Shown here one piece after another: positions 52,125 to 59,883 of a stretch of 64,000 nt of DNA (its first letter is position 1; each line of letters opens with the position of its first letter). The translations under genes and the position numbers were made by a program. Below the pieces are notes generated by a model. It saw only the letters and a list, made by a program, of their open reading frames with translations. It was not told where the DNA came from and ran no database searches. Source of the stretch: Streptomyces sp. XY006 (GTDB lineage: Bacteria > Actinomycetota > Actinomycetes > Streptomycetales > Streptomycetaceae); NCBI RefSeq assembly GCF_002237655.1, contig NZ_NOKT01000033.1, forward strand, positions 28,997 to 92,996. Direction: 5' to 3'.

Positions 52125-52766
52125 TTAGAGCGCGTCCCCGGGATGCGGCTCGCCCGTCGCGTACGGGTTCTCCTCGCCCTCGGCCAGGATCCCCACGAAC
52201 GGGTCGCCCTCGTCGGCGAAGGTGTAGGCGCCGCCCTCGATGCGCTCGATCAGGCCACGGGTCCACTCGGCCTCCGAGTCGGCCGTGTGGACCCACATGT
52301 TCATGATCTCCCCGATGTGGCCGAGCTGTTCGGGCCCCTCCTCGGGCACGTAGTGCTCCAGGACGGAGGCCCGCCACTGCTCGATCCGCAGAGTGCGCTC
52401 CTTGAGCAGCGCGACGGCCTCCGCCCGCGGCAGGTCGACCACGAATCCGACCGCCGCCGTCTTCACGTCCCCGCGCTGGTCGTAGGTGACCAGCGCCTCC
52501 CGCAGCAGCCGGAAGTACTCCTCGGTGCCCGGCTGGGTGATCTCGTACTCCGTGCGCGGCGGGCCGCCGGCCGTGGACGGGGCGATCTCGTGCGCGTGCA
52601 GCAGCCCTTGCTTCGCCATCTGCTTGAGGGCGTGGTAGATCGAGCCGGGCTTGGCGTTGGACCACTCGTGCGCGCCCCAGTACTCCAGGTCGTTGCGCAC
52701 CTGGTAGCCGTGGGCGCGACCGTGCATACGGACCGCGCCGAGCACGAGAAGACGGATCGCTGACAT
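52125..52766 (-). CDS. PadR-family transcriptional regulator
   Basis: 213 residues. Winged helix ~1-90: IRLLVLGAVRMHGRAHGYQVRNDLEYWGAHEWSNAKPGSIYHALKQMAKQGLLHAHE, GGPPRTEYEITQPG. The C-terminal half (Vir_act_alpha_C-like, ~100-200) is helical: ALLKERTLRIEQWRASVLEH, IGEIMNMWVHTADSEAEWTRGLIERI. PadR proteins repress drug exporters until a ligand binds. It is followed by the DrrAB-like genes with the two palindromes between. Confidence 0.92.
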   Translation of the reverse strand: MSAIRLLVLGAVRMHGRAHGYQVRNDLEYWGAHEWSNAKPGSIYHALKQMAKQGLLHAHEIAPSTAGGPPRTEYEITQPGTEEYFRLLREALVTYDQRGDVKTAAVGFVVDLPRAEAVALLKERTLRIEQWRASVLEHYVPEEGPEQLGHIGEIMNMWVHTADSEAEWTRGLIERIEGGAYTFADEGDPFVGILAEGEENPYATGEPHPGDAL

Positions 52767-52776
52767 GCGGTCCAGG

Positions 52777-53328
52777 TTAGGACCCGGCCGCCACCTGCTG
52801 TTCCGCGGCCACCAGCTCGAAGGCCGTCCGGCCGTCCAGCGACTCGCGGATGATGTCGGCGTGACCGGCGTGCCGGGCCGTCTCGCGGATCAGGTGCAGG
52901 CAGAGCCAGCGCATCGAGAGGTGCTCGTCCTTGGGGTTCCAGGACGTCGCGGGCAGCTCGAAGGTGTCGTCGAGGCTGGGCACGGCGCGGATGAACGCCT
53001 CCGTCCCGGCGGCCACCTTCTCGTAGTACGCGAGCTGCGACTCCACGGTCTCGTCGCCGACCAGCACGAAGCACTCGTGCCAGTTCGACTCGTCCCGGTG
53101 GACGGCCGGCGGCTCGCCCTTGGCGCGGGCGATCCAGCCCTGCTCGACCTCCGCGACGTGCTTGAGCAGCCCGGCCAGGGACAGCTCGCTGGCACTCGGC
53201 CGGGACGACGCCTGCTCAGCCGTCAGGCCCAGCAGCGCCCTGCGGATGCCGCCGCGCTGCTCGGCGATGAAGGACAGAAGCGCTCCGCGCTCGTCACCGG
53301 GTGCCTCGGGTCCCACGTGCGTCACCAT
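52777..53328 (-). CDS. DinB-family (DUF664) protein, possible mycothiol-dependent transferase
   Basis: 183 residues from the ATG at 53328 after AAAGG; an in-frame start at 53367 lacks an RBS. A four-helix bundle with metal-ligand histidines typical of DinB/DUF664: LLKHVAEVEQGW, HLIRETARHAGHADIIRE. In Actinobacteria such proteins may use mycothiol for detoxification. It ends 10 bp before padR, so it may share its transcript. Confidence 0.82.
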   Translation of the reverse strand: MVTHVGPEAPGDERGALLSFIAEQRGGIRRALLGLTAEQASSRPSASELSLAGLLKHVAEVEQGWIARAKGEPPAVHRDESNWHECFVLVGDETVESQLAYYEKVAAGTEAFIRAVPSLDDTFELPATSWNPKDEHLSMRWLCLHLIRETARHAGHADIIRESLDGRTAFELVAAEQQVAAGS

Positions 53329-53378
53329 GACCGGTCGCCTTTCGTCTGTGCGGCTGCTGCCTGACACCCACGAAGCTA

Positions 53379-53415
53379 CGGGCCCTTGCGGTCAGCTTCT
53401 GTCCGCAAGGGCCCG
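53379..53415 (-). terminator. Terminator of the aldehyde dehydrogenase gene
   Basis: 13-bp perfect stem CGGGCCCTTGCGG / CCGCAAGGGCCCG with an 11-nt loop, 37 nt after the stop. Confidence 0.88.
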
Positions 53416-53452
53416 GCGGGTCGCACGAGGTCGTATCGGGGTCAGAACGGGG

Positions 53453-54916
53453 TCAGAACGGGAATCCGCTCCGGCCGTGCTGCACCGAGATCCACTTGGT
53501 CGTCGTGAAGGCGTCCAGCATCGTGTCGCCGTTGAGCCGGCCGAGGCCGGAGTGCTTCTCGCCGCCGAAGGGGACGATCGGCTCGTCGTGGACCGTGCCG
53601 TCGTTCACGTGGAACATGCCCGTGTCGATCTGCTTGGCGAAGTTCACGCCGCGCTCGATGTTCCCGGTGTGCACGGCGCCGCTCAGCCCGTACGGAGTGT
53701 CGTTGACGATGCGCACGGCCTCCTCCTCGCCGTCGAACGGCACGAGGAAGGCGACCGGGCCGAAGACCTCCTGGCGCAGCAGCGCGGAGTCGGCGGGGAC
53801 GCCGGTCAGCACGGACGGCTCGACGAGATTGTCCGTGCGGCCGCCGCGCACCAGGGCCGTGGCGCCCTCGGCGAGGGCCTGCTCGACCACGCCCGCGACG
53901 GCGTCGGCCTGCTGGGAGTTGATCACCGGGCCGATCACGGTCTGCGGGTCGCGCGGGTCCCCCGCCTTGAGACTCTTCACCTTGGCGACGAACTTCTCGG
54001 TGAACTCGTCGGCCACCGACCGGTCGACCAGGACGCGGTTGGCGGCCATGCAGACCTGGCCCTGGTGGACGTACCGGCTGAAGACGGCCGCGTTGACCGC
54101 GTAGTCGACATCGGCGTCGTCGAGGACCACCAGGGCGCTGTTGCCGCCGAGTTCGAGCACGGCCCGCTTGAACTGGCGGGCGCAGACGGTGGCCACGTGC
54201 CGGCCGACCTGGTCGGAGCCGGTGAAGGAGATGACCTTGGGCACCGGGTGCTCGATGAAGGCGTCGCCGATCTCCGCGATGTCGGTGATGACGACGTTGA
54301 GCAGACCGCCGGGCAGCCCCGCGTCCTCGAAGATCTTCGCCACCAGCGAGCCGCCGACGATCGGGGTGTTCTGGTGGGGCTTGAGCACCACGGCGTTGCC
54401 GAGGGCGAGCGCCGGGGCGACCGACTTGATCGACAGCAGGAACGGGAAGTTGAAGGGGCTGATCACGCCCACGACCCCGACGGGCACGCGGTAGACGCGG
54501 TTCTCCTTGCCGTCCACCGGGGAGGGGATGATCCGGCCCTCGGGGGCCAGCGCCAGATGGACCGCCTCGCGCAGGAACTCCTTGACGAGGTGCAGCTCGA
54601 AGGCGGCCTTCAGCCGTGTGCCGCCGAGCTCGGCGATGATGGCCTCGGAGATCTCCGCCTCGCGCTCCTCGACGAGGCTCAGGGCCTTCTCGAAGACCGC
54701 TCGGCGGGCGTACGGGTTGGTCGCGGCCCACTGCTTCTGGGCGCGGGCCGCCGCCCGGTACGCCTGATCGACCTCGTCGGCCGTGGCTATGGTGATCGAC
54801 GCCAGCTTCTCGTCGTCGTACGGGTTGAAGTCGATGATGTCCCAGGAACCGGTACCCGGGCGCCACTCACCGTCGATGTACTGCCGTGCAAGGTCGGTGA
54901 AGTAGGACGACGACAT
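53453..54916 (-). CDS. NAD(P)-dependent aldehyde dehydrogenase (benzaldehyde dehydrogenase type)
   Basis: 487 residues from ATG 54916. ALDH motifs: PFNFPFLLSIKSVAPALALGNAVVLKPH (cofactor), ISFTGSDQVGRHV, LELGGNSALVVLDDAD (general base Glu), YVHQGQVCMAANRVLV (catalytic Cys) and EVFGPVAFLVPF. Overall the sequence looks like benzaldehyde/vanillin dehydrogenases. It is a single gene with its own terminator; the physiological aldehyde is unknown. Confidence 0.9.
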   Translation of the reverse strand: MSSSYFTDLARQYIDGEWRPGTGSWDIIDFNPYDDEKLASITIATADEVDQAYRAAARAQKQWAATNPYARRAVFEKALSLVEEREAEISEAIIAELGGTRLKAAFELHLVKEFLREAVHLALAPEGRIIPSPVDGKENRVYRVPVGVVGVISPFNFPFLLSIKSVAPALALGNAVVLKPHQNTPIVGGSLVAKIFEDAGLPGGLLNVVITDIAEIGDAFIEHPVPKVISFTGSDQVGRHVATVCARQFKRAVLELGGNSALVVLDDADVDYAVNAAVFSRYVHQGQVCMAANRVLVDRSVADEFTEKFVAKVKSLKAGDPRDPQTVIGPVINSQQADAVAGVVEQALAEGATALVRGGRTDNLVEPSVLTGVPADSALLRQEVFGPVAFLVPFDGEEEAVRIVNDTPYGLSGAVHTGNIERGVNFAKQIDTGMFHVNDGTVHDEPIVPFGGEKHSGLGRLNGDTMLDAFTTTKWISVQHGRSGFPF

Positions 54917-54990
54917 GTGTGACCCCTCGATCCCTGACAGACCCTCGATCGCGCCTTCACGATCTGATCACACGTCATCGTACTGGCGTA

Positions 54991-55851
54991 TCAGGAGAGT
55001 TGGAGGAGACCCCGGAGAAGATCCCGGCTCTCCGACGGGCCCGGGCTGTCGCTCTGCAGCTCCTTGAGCGCCTTCTCGTACTGGGCGACGTCCTCGGGCT
55101 TGTCCAGGTACAGCGCGCTGGTCAGCTGCTCCAGGTAGACCACGTCCGAGAGGTCGGACTCCGGGAAGCTGAGGATCGTGAACGCGCCACTTTCGCCGGA
55201 GTGGCCGCCGAGGCTGAACGGCATCACCTGCAGCCGTACGTTGGGCCGCTCGGAGATCTCGATGAGGTGCTGGAGCTGGCCGCGCATGACCTCGCGGTCG
55301 CCGTAGGGGCGGCGCAGCGCGGCCTCGTCCAGGACGATGTGGAAGTCGGGCGCGCGCTCGTCGACCAGGTACTTCTGCCGCTCCAGGCGCAGCGCCACCC
55401 GCCGCTCGACGTCGGCCTCGCTGGCGCCCTGCATGCCGCGGCGGACCACCGCGTGCGCGTAGGCCTCGGTCTGCAGCAGGCCGTGCACGAACTGCACCTC
55501 GTAGGCCCGGATCAGGGAGGCGGCGCCCTCCAGGCCGACGTAGGTCGGGAACCAGCTGGGCAGCACGTCCGAGTAACTGTGCCACCAGCCCGCGACGTTG
55601 GCCTCCTTGGCCAGGGAGAGCAGGGAGGCGCGCTCCTGCTCGTCGGTGATGCCGTAGAGGGTCAGGAGGTCTTCCACGTCTCTGGTCTTGAAGCTCACCC
55701 GGCCCAGCTCCATCCGGCTGATCTTCGACTCGGAGGCGCGGATCGAATAGCCCGCCGCCTCGCGCGTGATCCCCCGCGCCTCACGCAGTCGCCTGAGTTG
55801 TGATCCGAGCAGCATGCGCCGCACCACCGATCCCGGCTCTCCCGCGCTCAC
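54991..55851 (-). CDS. WhiJ-like XRE-family regulator (HTH_31 + DUF5753)
   Basis: 286 residues from the GTG at 55851; GGGGAGG 9 nt upstream favours it over the TTG at 55869. Residues ~10-70 are the XRE HTH (LGSQLRRLREARGITREAAGYSIRASESKISRMELGRVSFKTRDVEDLL). The rest is DUF5753 (GLEGAASLIRAYEVQFVHGLLQTEAYA, FHIVLDEAALRRPYGDREVMRGQLQHL, DVVYLEQLTSALYLDKPEDV). Streptomyces has many such proteins, commonly beside a DUF397 gene and an ATPase gene as at whiJ; both follow here. They influence development and antibiotic production. Confidence 0.88.
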   Translation of the reverse strand: MSAGEPGSVVRRMLLGSQLRRLREARGITREAAGYSIRASESKISRMELGRVSFKTRDVEDLLTLYGITDEQERASLLSLAKEANVAGWWHSYSDVLPSWFPTYVGLEGAASLIRAYEVQFVHGLLQTEAYAHAVVRRGMQGASEADVERRVALRLERQKYLVDERAPDFHIVLDEAALRRPYGDREVMRGQLQHLIEISERPNVRLQVMPFSLGGHSGESGAFTILSFPESDLSDVVYLEQLTSALYLDKPEDVAQYEKALKELQSDSPGPSESRDLLRGLLQLS

Positions 55852-56058
55852 GTTCGCCAGCCTCCCCAACGTCTTCAGGGGCCGAAGTCTGCCACTAAAA
55901 CACTCCGAGCAGTACTCGTCCGGTTACGGAAACGGAATCGAGACAGTCGGCGCACGCGCACGCACTCAAGAAACGGGGAAGTGAACGGCCGGAAGGGGAC
56001 ACGAAGATGACGGAAAAATTGACCAAGAAGCGGTACGGGACGGCTTATTCCGGTCACC

Positions 56059-56085
56059 TGCACGTGCATCTGCCCTTGCATCTGC
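56059..56085 (+). promoter_or_regulatory. 27-bp shared element, copy 1 (upstream of the ATPase gene)
   Basis: The 27 bp at 56059-56085 recur on the minus strand at 57114-57088 with one mismatch. Within it TGCATCTG occurs twice, at 56065-56072 and 56077-56084, exactly 12 bp apart. It ends 73 bp before the ATPase start. The rest of the 307-bp gap 55852-56158 shows no gene I trust; an ATG at 56007 with an RBS opens a frame that soon runs out of phase into the ATPase. Confidence 0.7.
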
Positions 56086-56158
56086 TGTACGCATCCGAAA
56101 CCATGGTCCCGCACCACCGCCGCATCGCACCGACCGCGAATTCCCGGGAGTGCCTCGC

Positions 56159-56674
56159 ATGGGGACGAATGGATCGACCATGCTCGAGCCGTTACGGCAG
56201 GGCCTTCCGCCGCTCGACCCCGCGGCCGTGTCCGACGCCGCCTCCTGTGCCCTGCCCGCCCGCTACGAAGCGGTGCGCGAGGCGCGGAGGTTCACCCGCA
56301 GAACCCTCGACCAGTGGGACATGGGCGAGCGTTTCGACGACGTCTGCCTCGTCGTCTCGGAGCTCGTCACCAACGCCCTGCGGCACGGCCTGACGGCGGA
56401 CACCTCGTGCGCCGGTCCCCATGAGCCGGCCGTGCGGCTGCACTTGATGCGGTGGACCGAGCGGCTCGTGTGCGCGGTGCGCGACCCCAGTCACGACAGC
56501 CCCGTCGCCCGGGAGACCGACGACTTCTCGGCCGAGTCGGGCCGCGGGCTGTTCCTCGTCGACTCCTTCAGCGACAGCTGGGGCTGGCACCCGATGGCCG
56601 GCGCGCTCAGCGGCAAGGTGGTGTGGGCGCTGTTCCGGCTGCCCCGGACCGGAGCACGGCCGCACGCGGAATGA
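56159..56674 (+). CDS. HATPase_c ATP-binding protein (AbaA-ORF/anti-sigma-like)
   Basis: 171 residues from ATG 56159 with GGGAG 8 nt upstream; GTG 56150 is possible. The HATPase fold: ALPARYEAVREARRFTRRTLDQWDM, DDVCLVVSELVTNALRHGL (N-box), VRDPSHDSPV and ESGRGLFLVDSFSDSWGW (G-box). Such single-domain ATPases resemble the RsbW/SpoIIAB anti-sigma kinases and, in Streptomyces, the AbaA-locus ATPase found with XRE/DUF397 genes. It probably binds or phosphorylates a regulatory partner; the partner is not evident. Confidence 0.85.
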   Translation: MGTNGSTMLEPLRQGLPPLDPAAVSDAASCALPARYEAVREARRFTRRTLDQWDMGERFDDVCLVVSELVTNALRHGLTADTSCAGPHEPAVRLHLMRWTERLVCAVRDPSHDSPVARETDDFSAESGRGLFLVDSFSDSWGWHPMAGALSGKVVWALFRLPRTGARPHAE

Positions 56675-56763
56675 GCAACCGCGGCGCATCCTCGCGCCGC
56701 GGTTCTACGCGCGTCACGGCGCGTCGAGCACCGGTCGCCCGCAGTCAGCGGGCCCGACGGCCG

Positions 56764-57006
56764 TCAGCCGCCCACCAGATGGTCGAACTCGCCGTCCTTC
56801 ACACCCAGCAGCATCGCCTCGATCTCCGCACGGGTGTAGACCAGCGCCGGACCGTCGGGGAAGCGGGAGTTGCGCACGGCCACGTCCCCGCCCGGCAGGC
56901 GGGCGAACTCCACGCACGAGCCCTGCGAGTTGCTGTGCCGGCTCTTCTGCCAGGCCACACCGTGCAGCCTGGTGGCCGCCATACCGTTGTACACGTCGTG
57001 GTCCAC
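56764..57006 (-). CDS. DUF397 small protein
   Basis: 80 residues from a GTG at 57006. DUF397 signature: WQKSRHSNSQGSCVEFARLPGGDVAVRNSRFPDGPALVYTRAEIEAMLLGVKDGEFDHL. Such small acidic proteins act with WhiJ-like XRE regulators, probably modulating their DNA binding. It converges with the ATPase gene, and both carry the 27-bp element upstream. Confidence 0.88.
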   Translation of the reverse strand: MDHDVYNGMAATRLHGVAWQKSRHSNSQGSCVEFARLPGGDVAVRNSRFPDGPALVYTRAEIEAMLLGVKDGEFDHLVGG

Positions 57007-57087
57007 AGGTCGCTCCCCGGTGGTGCACTGGCTGGTGTGGCCATTGATGCATCGGTCAACTGACCCGGATCATAGCTCTGTTCAAGT

Positions 57088-57114
57088 GCAGATGCATGGG
57101 CAGATGCACGTGCA
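57088..57114 (-). promoter_or_regulatory. 27-bp shared element, copy 2 (upstream of the DUF397 gene)
   Basis: Read on the minus strand this matches 56059-56085 at 26 of 27 positions, in the same orientation relative to its gene and 81 bp before the start. GATGCATC at 57046-57053 may be a further related half-site. Confidence 0.7.
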
Positions 57115-57617
57115 CGGGGGGTGGCCCTCCGGTTACAGCTGTGACGACCGTCTGACCGGAGCCTCGCCTGGTTGGACGCCCCGGCCCCACTGCGCGTTCC
57201 CGGCGAACGGGGGTGAAGTCGGCGGGTTCGGCGGAGGTCTCGTGGAGGCGGAGCATCCGCTCGGCGGCACGGCCCGGCGGTTGTGCGGCTGCGGGAGGGG
57301 TGGACCGGCCCGTATGTGGAAGCGGTTTCCACCGGTCGGGAGCAGGGAGAAACGGGCCGTACGCGGGAGGGGAGGGTCGTCCCGCGGGCCGAGGTCCGGC
57401 TCGGACCATCGCCGGACCCGCGCCGGGCGCGCGGCACCGCACGACCCGGAGGAAGTGTCCCGCCGGGGGTCGGCCGGGAGTCCGGCGCGGGGCGGCCGAC
57501 CGGGCACGCAGCCGGTCCTGGGGCGGCCCCGGCGGTGGTACGGGAGCCTGCCGTTCCACGGGGAAGAGGTCCCCCACCCGTCAAGCGTGGGGAACCTCAC
57601 CCGGATCCGGACACGTC
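57115..57617. other. Intergenic region without a convincing gene
   Basis: Several open frames cross it but have poor composition and no RBS. A hairpin at 57568-57596 (GGTCCCCCAC / GTGGGGAACC, 9 of 10 pairs) could terminate the rpsR operon transcript coming from the right. Confidence 0.55.
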
Positions 57618-57795
57618 CAGCGGCCGGTGTGCGGCTGCGAGTTCAGCGGCCGGCGTACGGCTGCAGGCTCAGCGGCTGTTGTACGGCTGCGGGCTCAGCG
57701 GCCGGCGAACGGCAGGAGGTGCAACGGCCGGTGTACGGCTGTCGGCTCAACGGCTGTTGTACGGCTGCGGGCTCAGCGGCCGGCGTACGGCAGCA
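57618..57795. repeat. 26-bp minisatellite, about seven units, running into rpsR
   Basis: Seven units starting CAGCGGCCGG or CAACGGC occur every 26 bp from 57618. The last one overlaps the 3' end of rpsR, where the same bases encode the terminal PYAGR and stop. Within units, CGGCGTACGGC recurs. Variants alternate (CGGCCGGTGTACGG and CGGCTGTTGTACGG), so older rounds of duplication are visible. Confidence 0.85.
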
Positions 57796-58006
57796 GCGCC
57801 ATCTCGCGCGCGTTCTTGACCGCCCGGGCCAGCTGTCGCTGCTGCTGGGCCGACACCCGGGTGACGCGGCGGCTGCGGATCTTGCCGCGGTCGGAGACGA
57901 ACTTCCGCAGCAGGTCGGTGTCCTTGTAGTCGATGTACGTGATCCCGGCCTGGTCCAGGGGGTTGGGGCGGTTCTTCGCGGGCTTGCGCTCGGGCTTGCG
58001 GGGCAT
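57773..58006 (-). CDS. rpsR: Ribosomal protein S18, alternative paralogue
   Basis: 77 residues, no cysteine. S18 motifs: GITYIDYKDTDLLRKFVSDRGKIRSRRVTRVSAQQQRQLARAVKNAREMALLPY. It is a second S18 type, co-located with other zinc-independent ribosomal proteins and expected under zinc starvation. It begins 6 bp after the CobW-like gene ends. Its stop lies inside the last unit of the 26-bp minisatellite. Confidence 0.94.
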   Translation of the reverse strand: MPRKPERKPAKNRPNPLDQAGITYIDYKDTDLLRKFVSDRGKIRSRRVTRVSAQQQRQLARAVKNAREMALLPYAGR

Positions 58007-58012
58007 GGCGGG

Positions 58013-59398
58013 TCAGACCTCCAGGAGGGTGTCGAAGGCGTGCGGCAGCCGCTGCCAGGCGTCGCGCCCGGCGGCGTACTCGGCGTCGGTCAGCAGGCAG
58101 GACTCCAGCAGGCGCTCCAGGCCGTCCCGGTCGAGGCCGGGTGAGGTGAAGACCAGGTGCTGGCCGCGGTCGCCGTGCTCGGGGTGCCAGTCCAGCGCGG
58201 CGGCCGCGCGGCGCACCGGCGGGACCATCTCCCAGGCCGCGTCCGGCAGGGAGGCCAGCCACGGTCCGGCGCTCTCCACGCACAGGGCGCCTCCGGCCGC
58301 GTCCCAGTGGAACAGCGTGTCGGGCTTGTCGGCGAGCCAGAAGCGGCCCCGGCTGCGGGCGGCCGCGCAGGTCAGGTCCTCCAGGGCGGCGTAGAGCCGC
58401 TCCGGGTGGAAGGGGCGGCGGCGGCTCCAGACCAGGGTGGAGACGCCGTGTGCGTCGGCCTCGGCGGGCAGCAGCGCGCAGGCGGGGTGCTGGGCGGCGG
58501 CGGCCGCCTCGACGTCGAAGCCGGCGAAGGCCGCCCGGGCCAGCGGGGAGAGCGGGCGCAGGCGCGGGGCCGGGGCGGTCAGGCCGTCACGGTCCGCCGC
58601 GCCGGGGGCCCCGTGGCCGTCACGGTCCGCCCCGCCGAGGGCGTTGAAGCGGTCGTCGTTCGCCGCGCCGGGGGCCCCGTGGCCGTCGCCGTCCGCCGCG
58701 CCTGGGCCGGGCGGGCGGCCGGGGCGGGGGGCCTCCTGCACGGAGGTGTCCTGTGCGGAGGTCTCCTGCACAGAGGTGTCCTGTGCGGAGGTCTCCTGCC
58801 CGATGGCCACTCGAAGGGCCGTCGGGTGCAGTTGGGCGAGGAGTTCACGGTCCTCGTCGTCGGCCTCGGGCGAGTCGGCGACCGCGAGGACGGGGGCGTA
58901 CTCCAGCTGGCGTGCGAAGGTGTCGGCGACCGTGCGCTGGTCGGTCGCCGCCGCGGCGAGGCCGCCGTCGGCCAGGTCGTCGCCGTTGGCCAGGTACGGC
59001 AGGACCAGGGCCGGGTCGACGGCGGTGATCACGCCGGTGACGGTGAGCCCGCCGGCCGCGACGACCTCGGCCATGGCCTTGGGCTCGACGGAGTCCCACA
59101 GCTCGACGACGGCGAGCCGGGTGGCACCGGCGTCCCGGAGCCGCTCCAGCTCCGGGACGAGATCCTCGCGCAGGGCGCAGCACGCGCAGTCGTTGACGAG
59201 CGGGGCCTCCCCCGCGTCGAGGATGCCGCCGGCGTCCCGCACGGTCCGCACGACCGTGCCGGCGGCCGCCGTCGCCAGGTCGTGGTGGAGGACGACACTG
59301 CCGGGCACCTCGGCGAGCAGCCGGGCCACGGCCGCCCTGCGGGCGTCGGCGTGCAGCCCGCCGACGATCACGACGGGGAGCCCAGGGGGGACAGCCAC
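58013..59398 (-). CDS. CobW/COG0523-family protein with a degenerate P-loop
   Basis: 461 residues. The family is recognised by the metal-binding CxCC in LVNDCACCALREDLVPELERL, ELWDSVEPKAMAEVV, VTGVITAVDPALVLPYL and the C-terminal domain FHPERLYAALEDL, GRFWLADKPDTLFHWDAAG. The Walker A, normally GxxGxGKT, is GGLHADARRAAVARLL and lacks the Lys and Ser/Thr. An Ala/Gly-rich linker (~205-290) contains duplicated SAQDTSVQET and DGHGAPGAA. In a zinc-repressed cluster it may deliver or sense zinc, perhaps without GTP hydrolysis. Sits between rpmE2 and rpsR. Confidence 0.88.
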   Translation of the reverse strand: MAVPPGLPVVIVGGLHADARRAAVARLLAEVPGSVVLHHDLATAAAGTVVRTVRDAGGILDAGEAPLVNDCACCALREDLVPELERLRDAGATRLAVVELWDSVEPKAMAEVVAAGGLTVTGVITAVDPALVLPYLANGDDLADGGLAAAATDQRTVADTFARQLEYAPVLAVADSPEADDEDRELLAQLHPTALRVAIGQETSAQDTSVQETSAQDTSVQEAPRPGRPPGPGAADGDGHGAPGAANDDRFNALGGADRDGHGAPGAADRDGLTAPAPRLRPLSPLARAAFAGFDVEAAAAAQHPACALLPAEADAHGVSTLVWSRRRPFHPERLYAALEDLTCAAARSRGRFWLADKPDTLFHWDAAGGALCVESAGPWLASLPDAAWEMVPPVRRAAAALDWHPEHGDRGQHLVFTSPGLDRDGLERLLESCLLTDAEYAAGRDAWQRLPHAFDTLLEV

Positions 59399-59402
59399 GG
59401 AA

Positions 59403-59651
59403 TCAGCCCTTCTTTCCGTACCGGCGCTCGAAGCGCTCGACGCGGCCGGCGGTGTCCAGGACGCGCGCGGTGCCCGTGTAGAAGGGGTGGCTGACGTCGG
59501 AGATCTCGACGTCGACGACCGGGTAGGTGGCGCCGTCCTCCCACTCGATCGTCTTCTCGCTGGTCATGGTCGAGCGGGTGAGGAAGGCGTAGTTCGCGGC
59601 ACGGTCGCGGAAGACGACCGGCCCGTACTCCGGGTGGATTCCCTTGCGCAT
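59403..59651 (-). CDS. rpmE2: Ribosomal protein L31 type B (zinc-independent)
   Basis: 82 residues. Type B signature MRKGIHPEYGPVVFRDRAANYAFLTRSTM and DVEISDVSHPFYTG, no cysteines, so it cannot bind the zinc of type A L31. It replaces the zinc form during starvation and frees zinc. Two bp after rpmG, 4 bp before the CobW-like gene. Confidence 0.96.
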   Translation of the reverse strand: MRKGIHPEYGPVVFRDRAANYAFLTRSTMTSEKTIEWEDGATYPVVDVEISDVSHPFYTGTARVLDTAGRVERFERRYGKKG

Positions 59652-59653
59652 CG

Positions 59654-59818
59654 TCAGCGCTCCTCTCGGAAGTCGACGTGGCGGCCGGCGACCGGATCGA
59701 ACTTGCGCAGGGTCAGTCGGTCCGGGTCGTTGCGGCGGTTCTTGCGGGTGACGTAGGTGAAGCCGGTCCCGGCGGTGGACCGGAGCTTGATGACCGGACG
59801 GAGTTCGTTGCGTGCCAT
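59654..59818 (-). CDS. rpmG: Ribosomal protein L33, zinc-independent paralogue
   Basis: 54 residues from ATG 59818: MARNELRPVIKLRSTAGTGF, YVTRKNRRNDPDRLTLRKFDPVAGRHVDFRE. No CxxC pairs. First gene of the minus-strand unit rpmG-rpmE2-cobW-like-rpsR, starting 34 bp from the end of the Zur-box-like site. Confidence 0.95.
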   Translation of the reverse strand: MARNELRPVIKLRSTAGTGFTYVTRKNRRNDPDRLTLRKFDPVAGRHVDFREER

Positions 59819-59831
59819 GCCGCTATGATAC

Positions 59832-59852
59832 TGAAAACGAATACCATTTGCA
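59832..59852. promoter_or_regulatory. Zur-box-like site between divergent zinc-starvation operons
   Basis: TGAAAACGAATACCATTTGC fits the imperfect TGAAAAT-N-ATTTTCA type dyad that Zur recognises in Streptomyces. It is an AT-rich island in the 65-bp gap between rpmG and rpmB. One site could repress both operons when zinc is sufficient. Confidence 0.75.
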
Positions 59853-59883
59853 TCAACGATGACAGAGAGGTACGTCACCACCC

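Noticed and set aside
56007..56393. ATG with a fair RBS opening a frame that includes the 27-bp element
   Set aside because: It runs on into the ATPase gene in another frame with degraded composition; the ATPase start at 56159 is better supported. A very short leader peptide cannot be excluded.
57056..57600. Several 150-260 residue frames between the DUF397 gene and rpsR
   Set aside because: Pro/Arg/Gly-rich, no RBS, frames on both strands overlap one another; non-coding is more likely.
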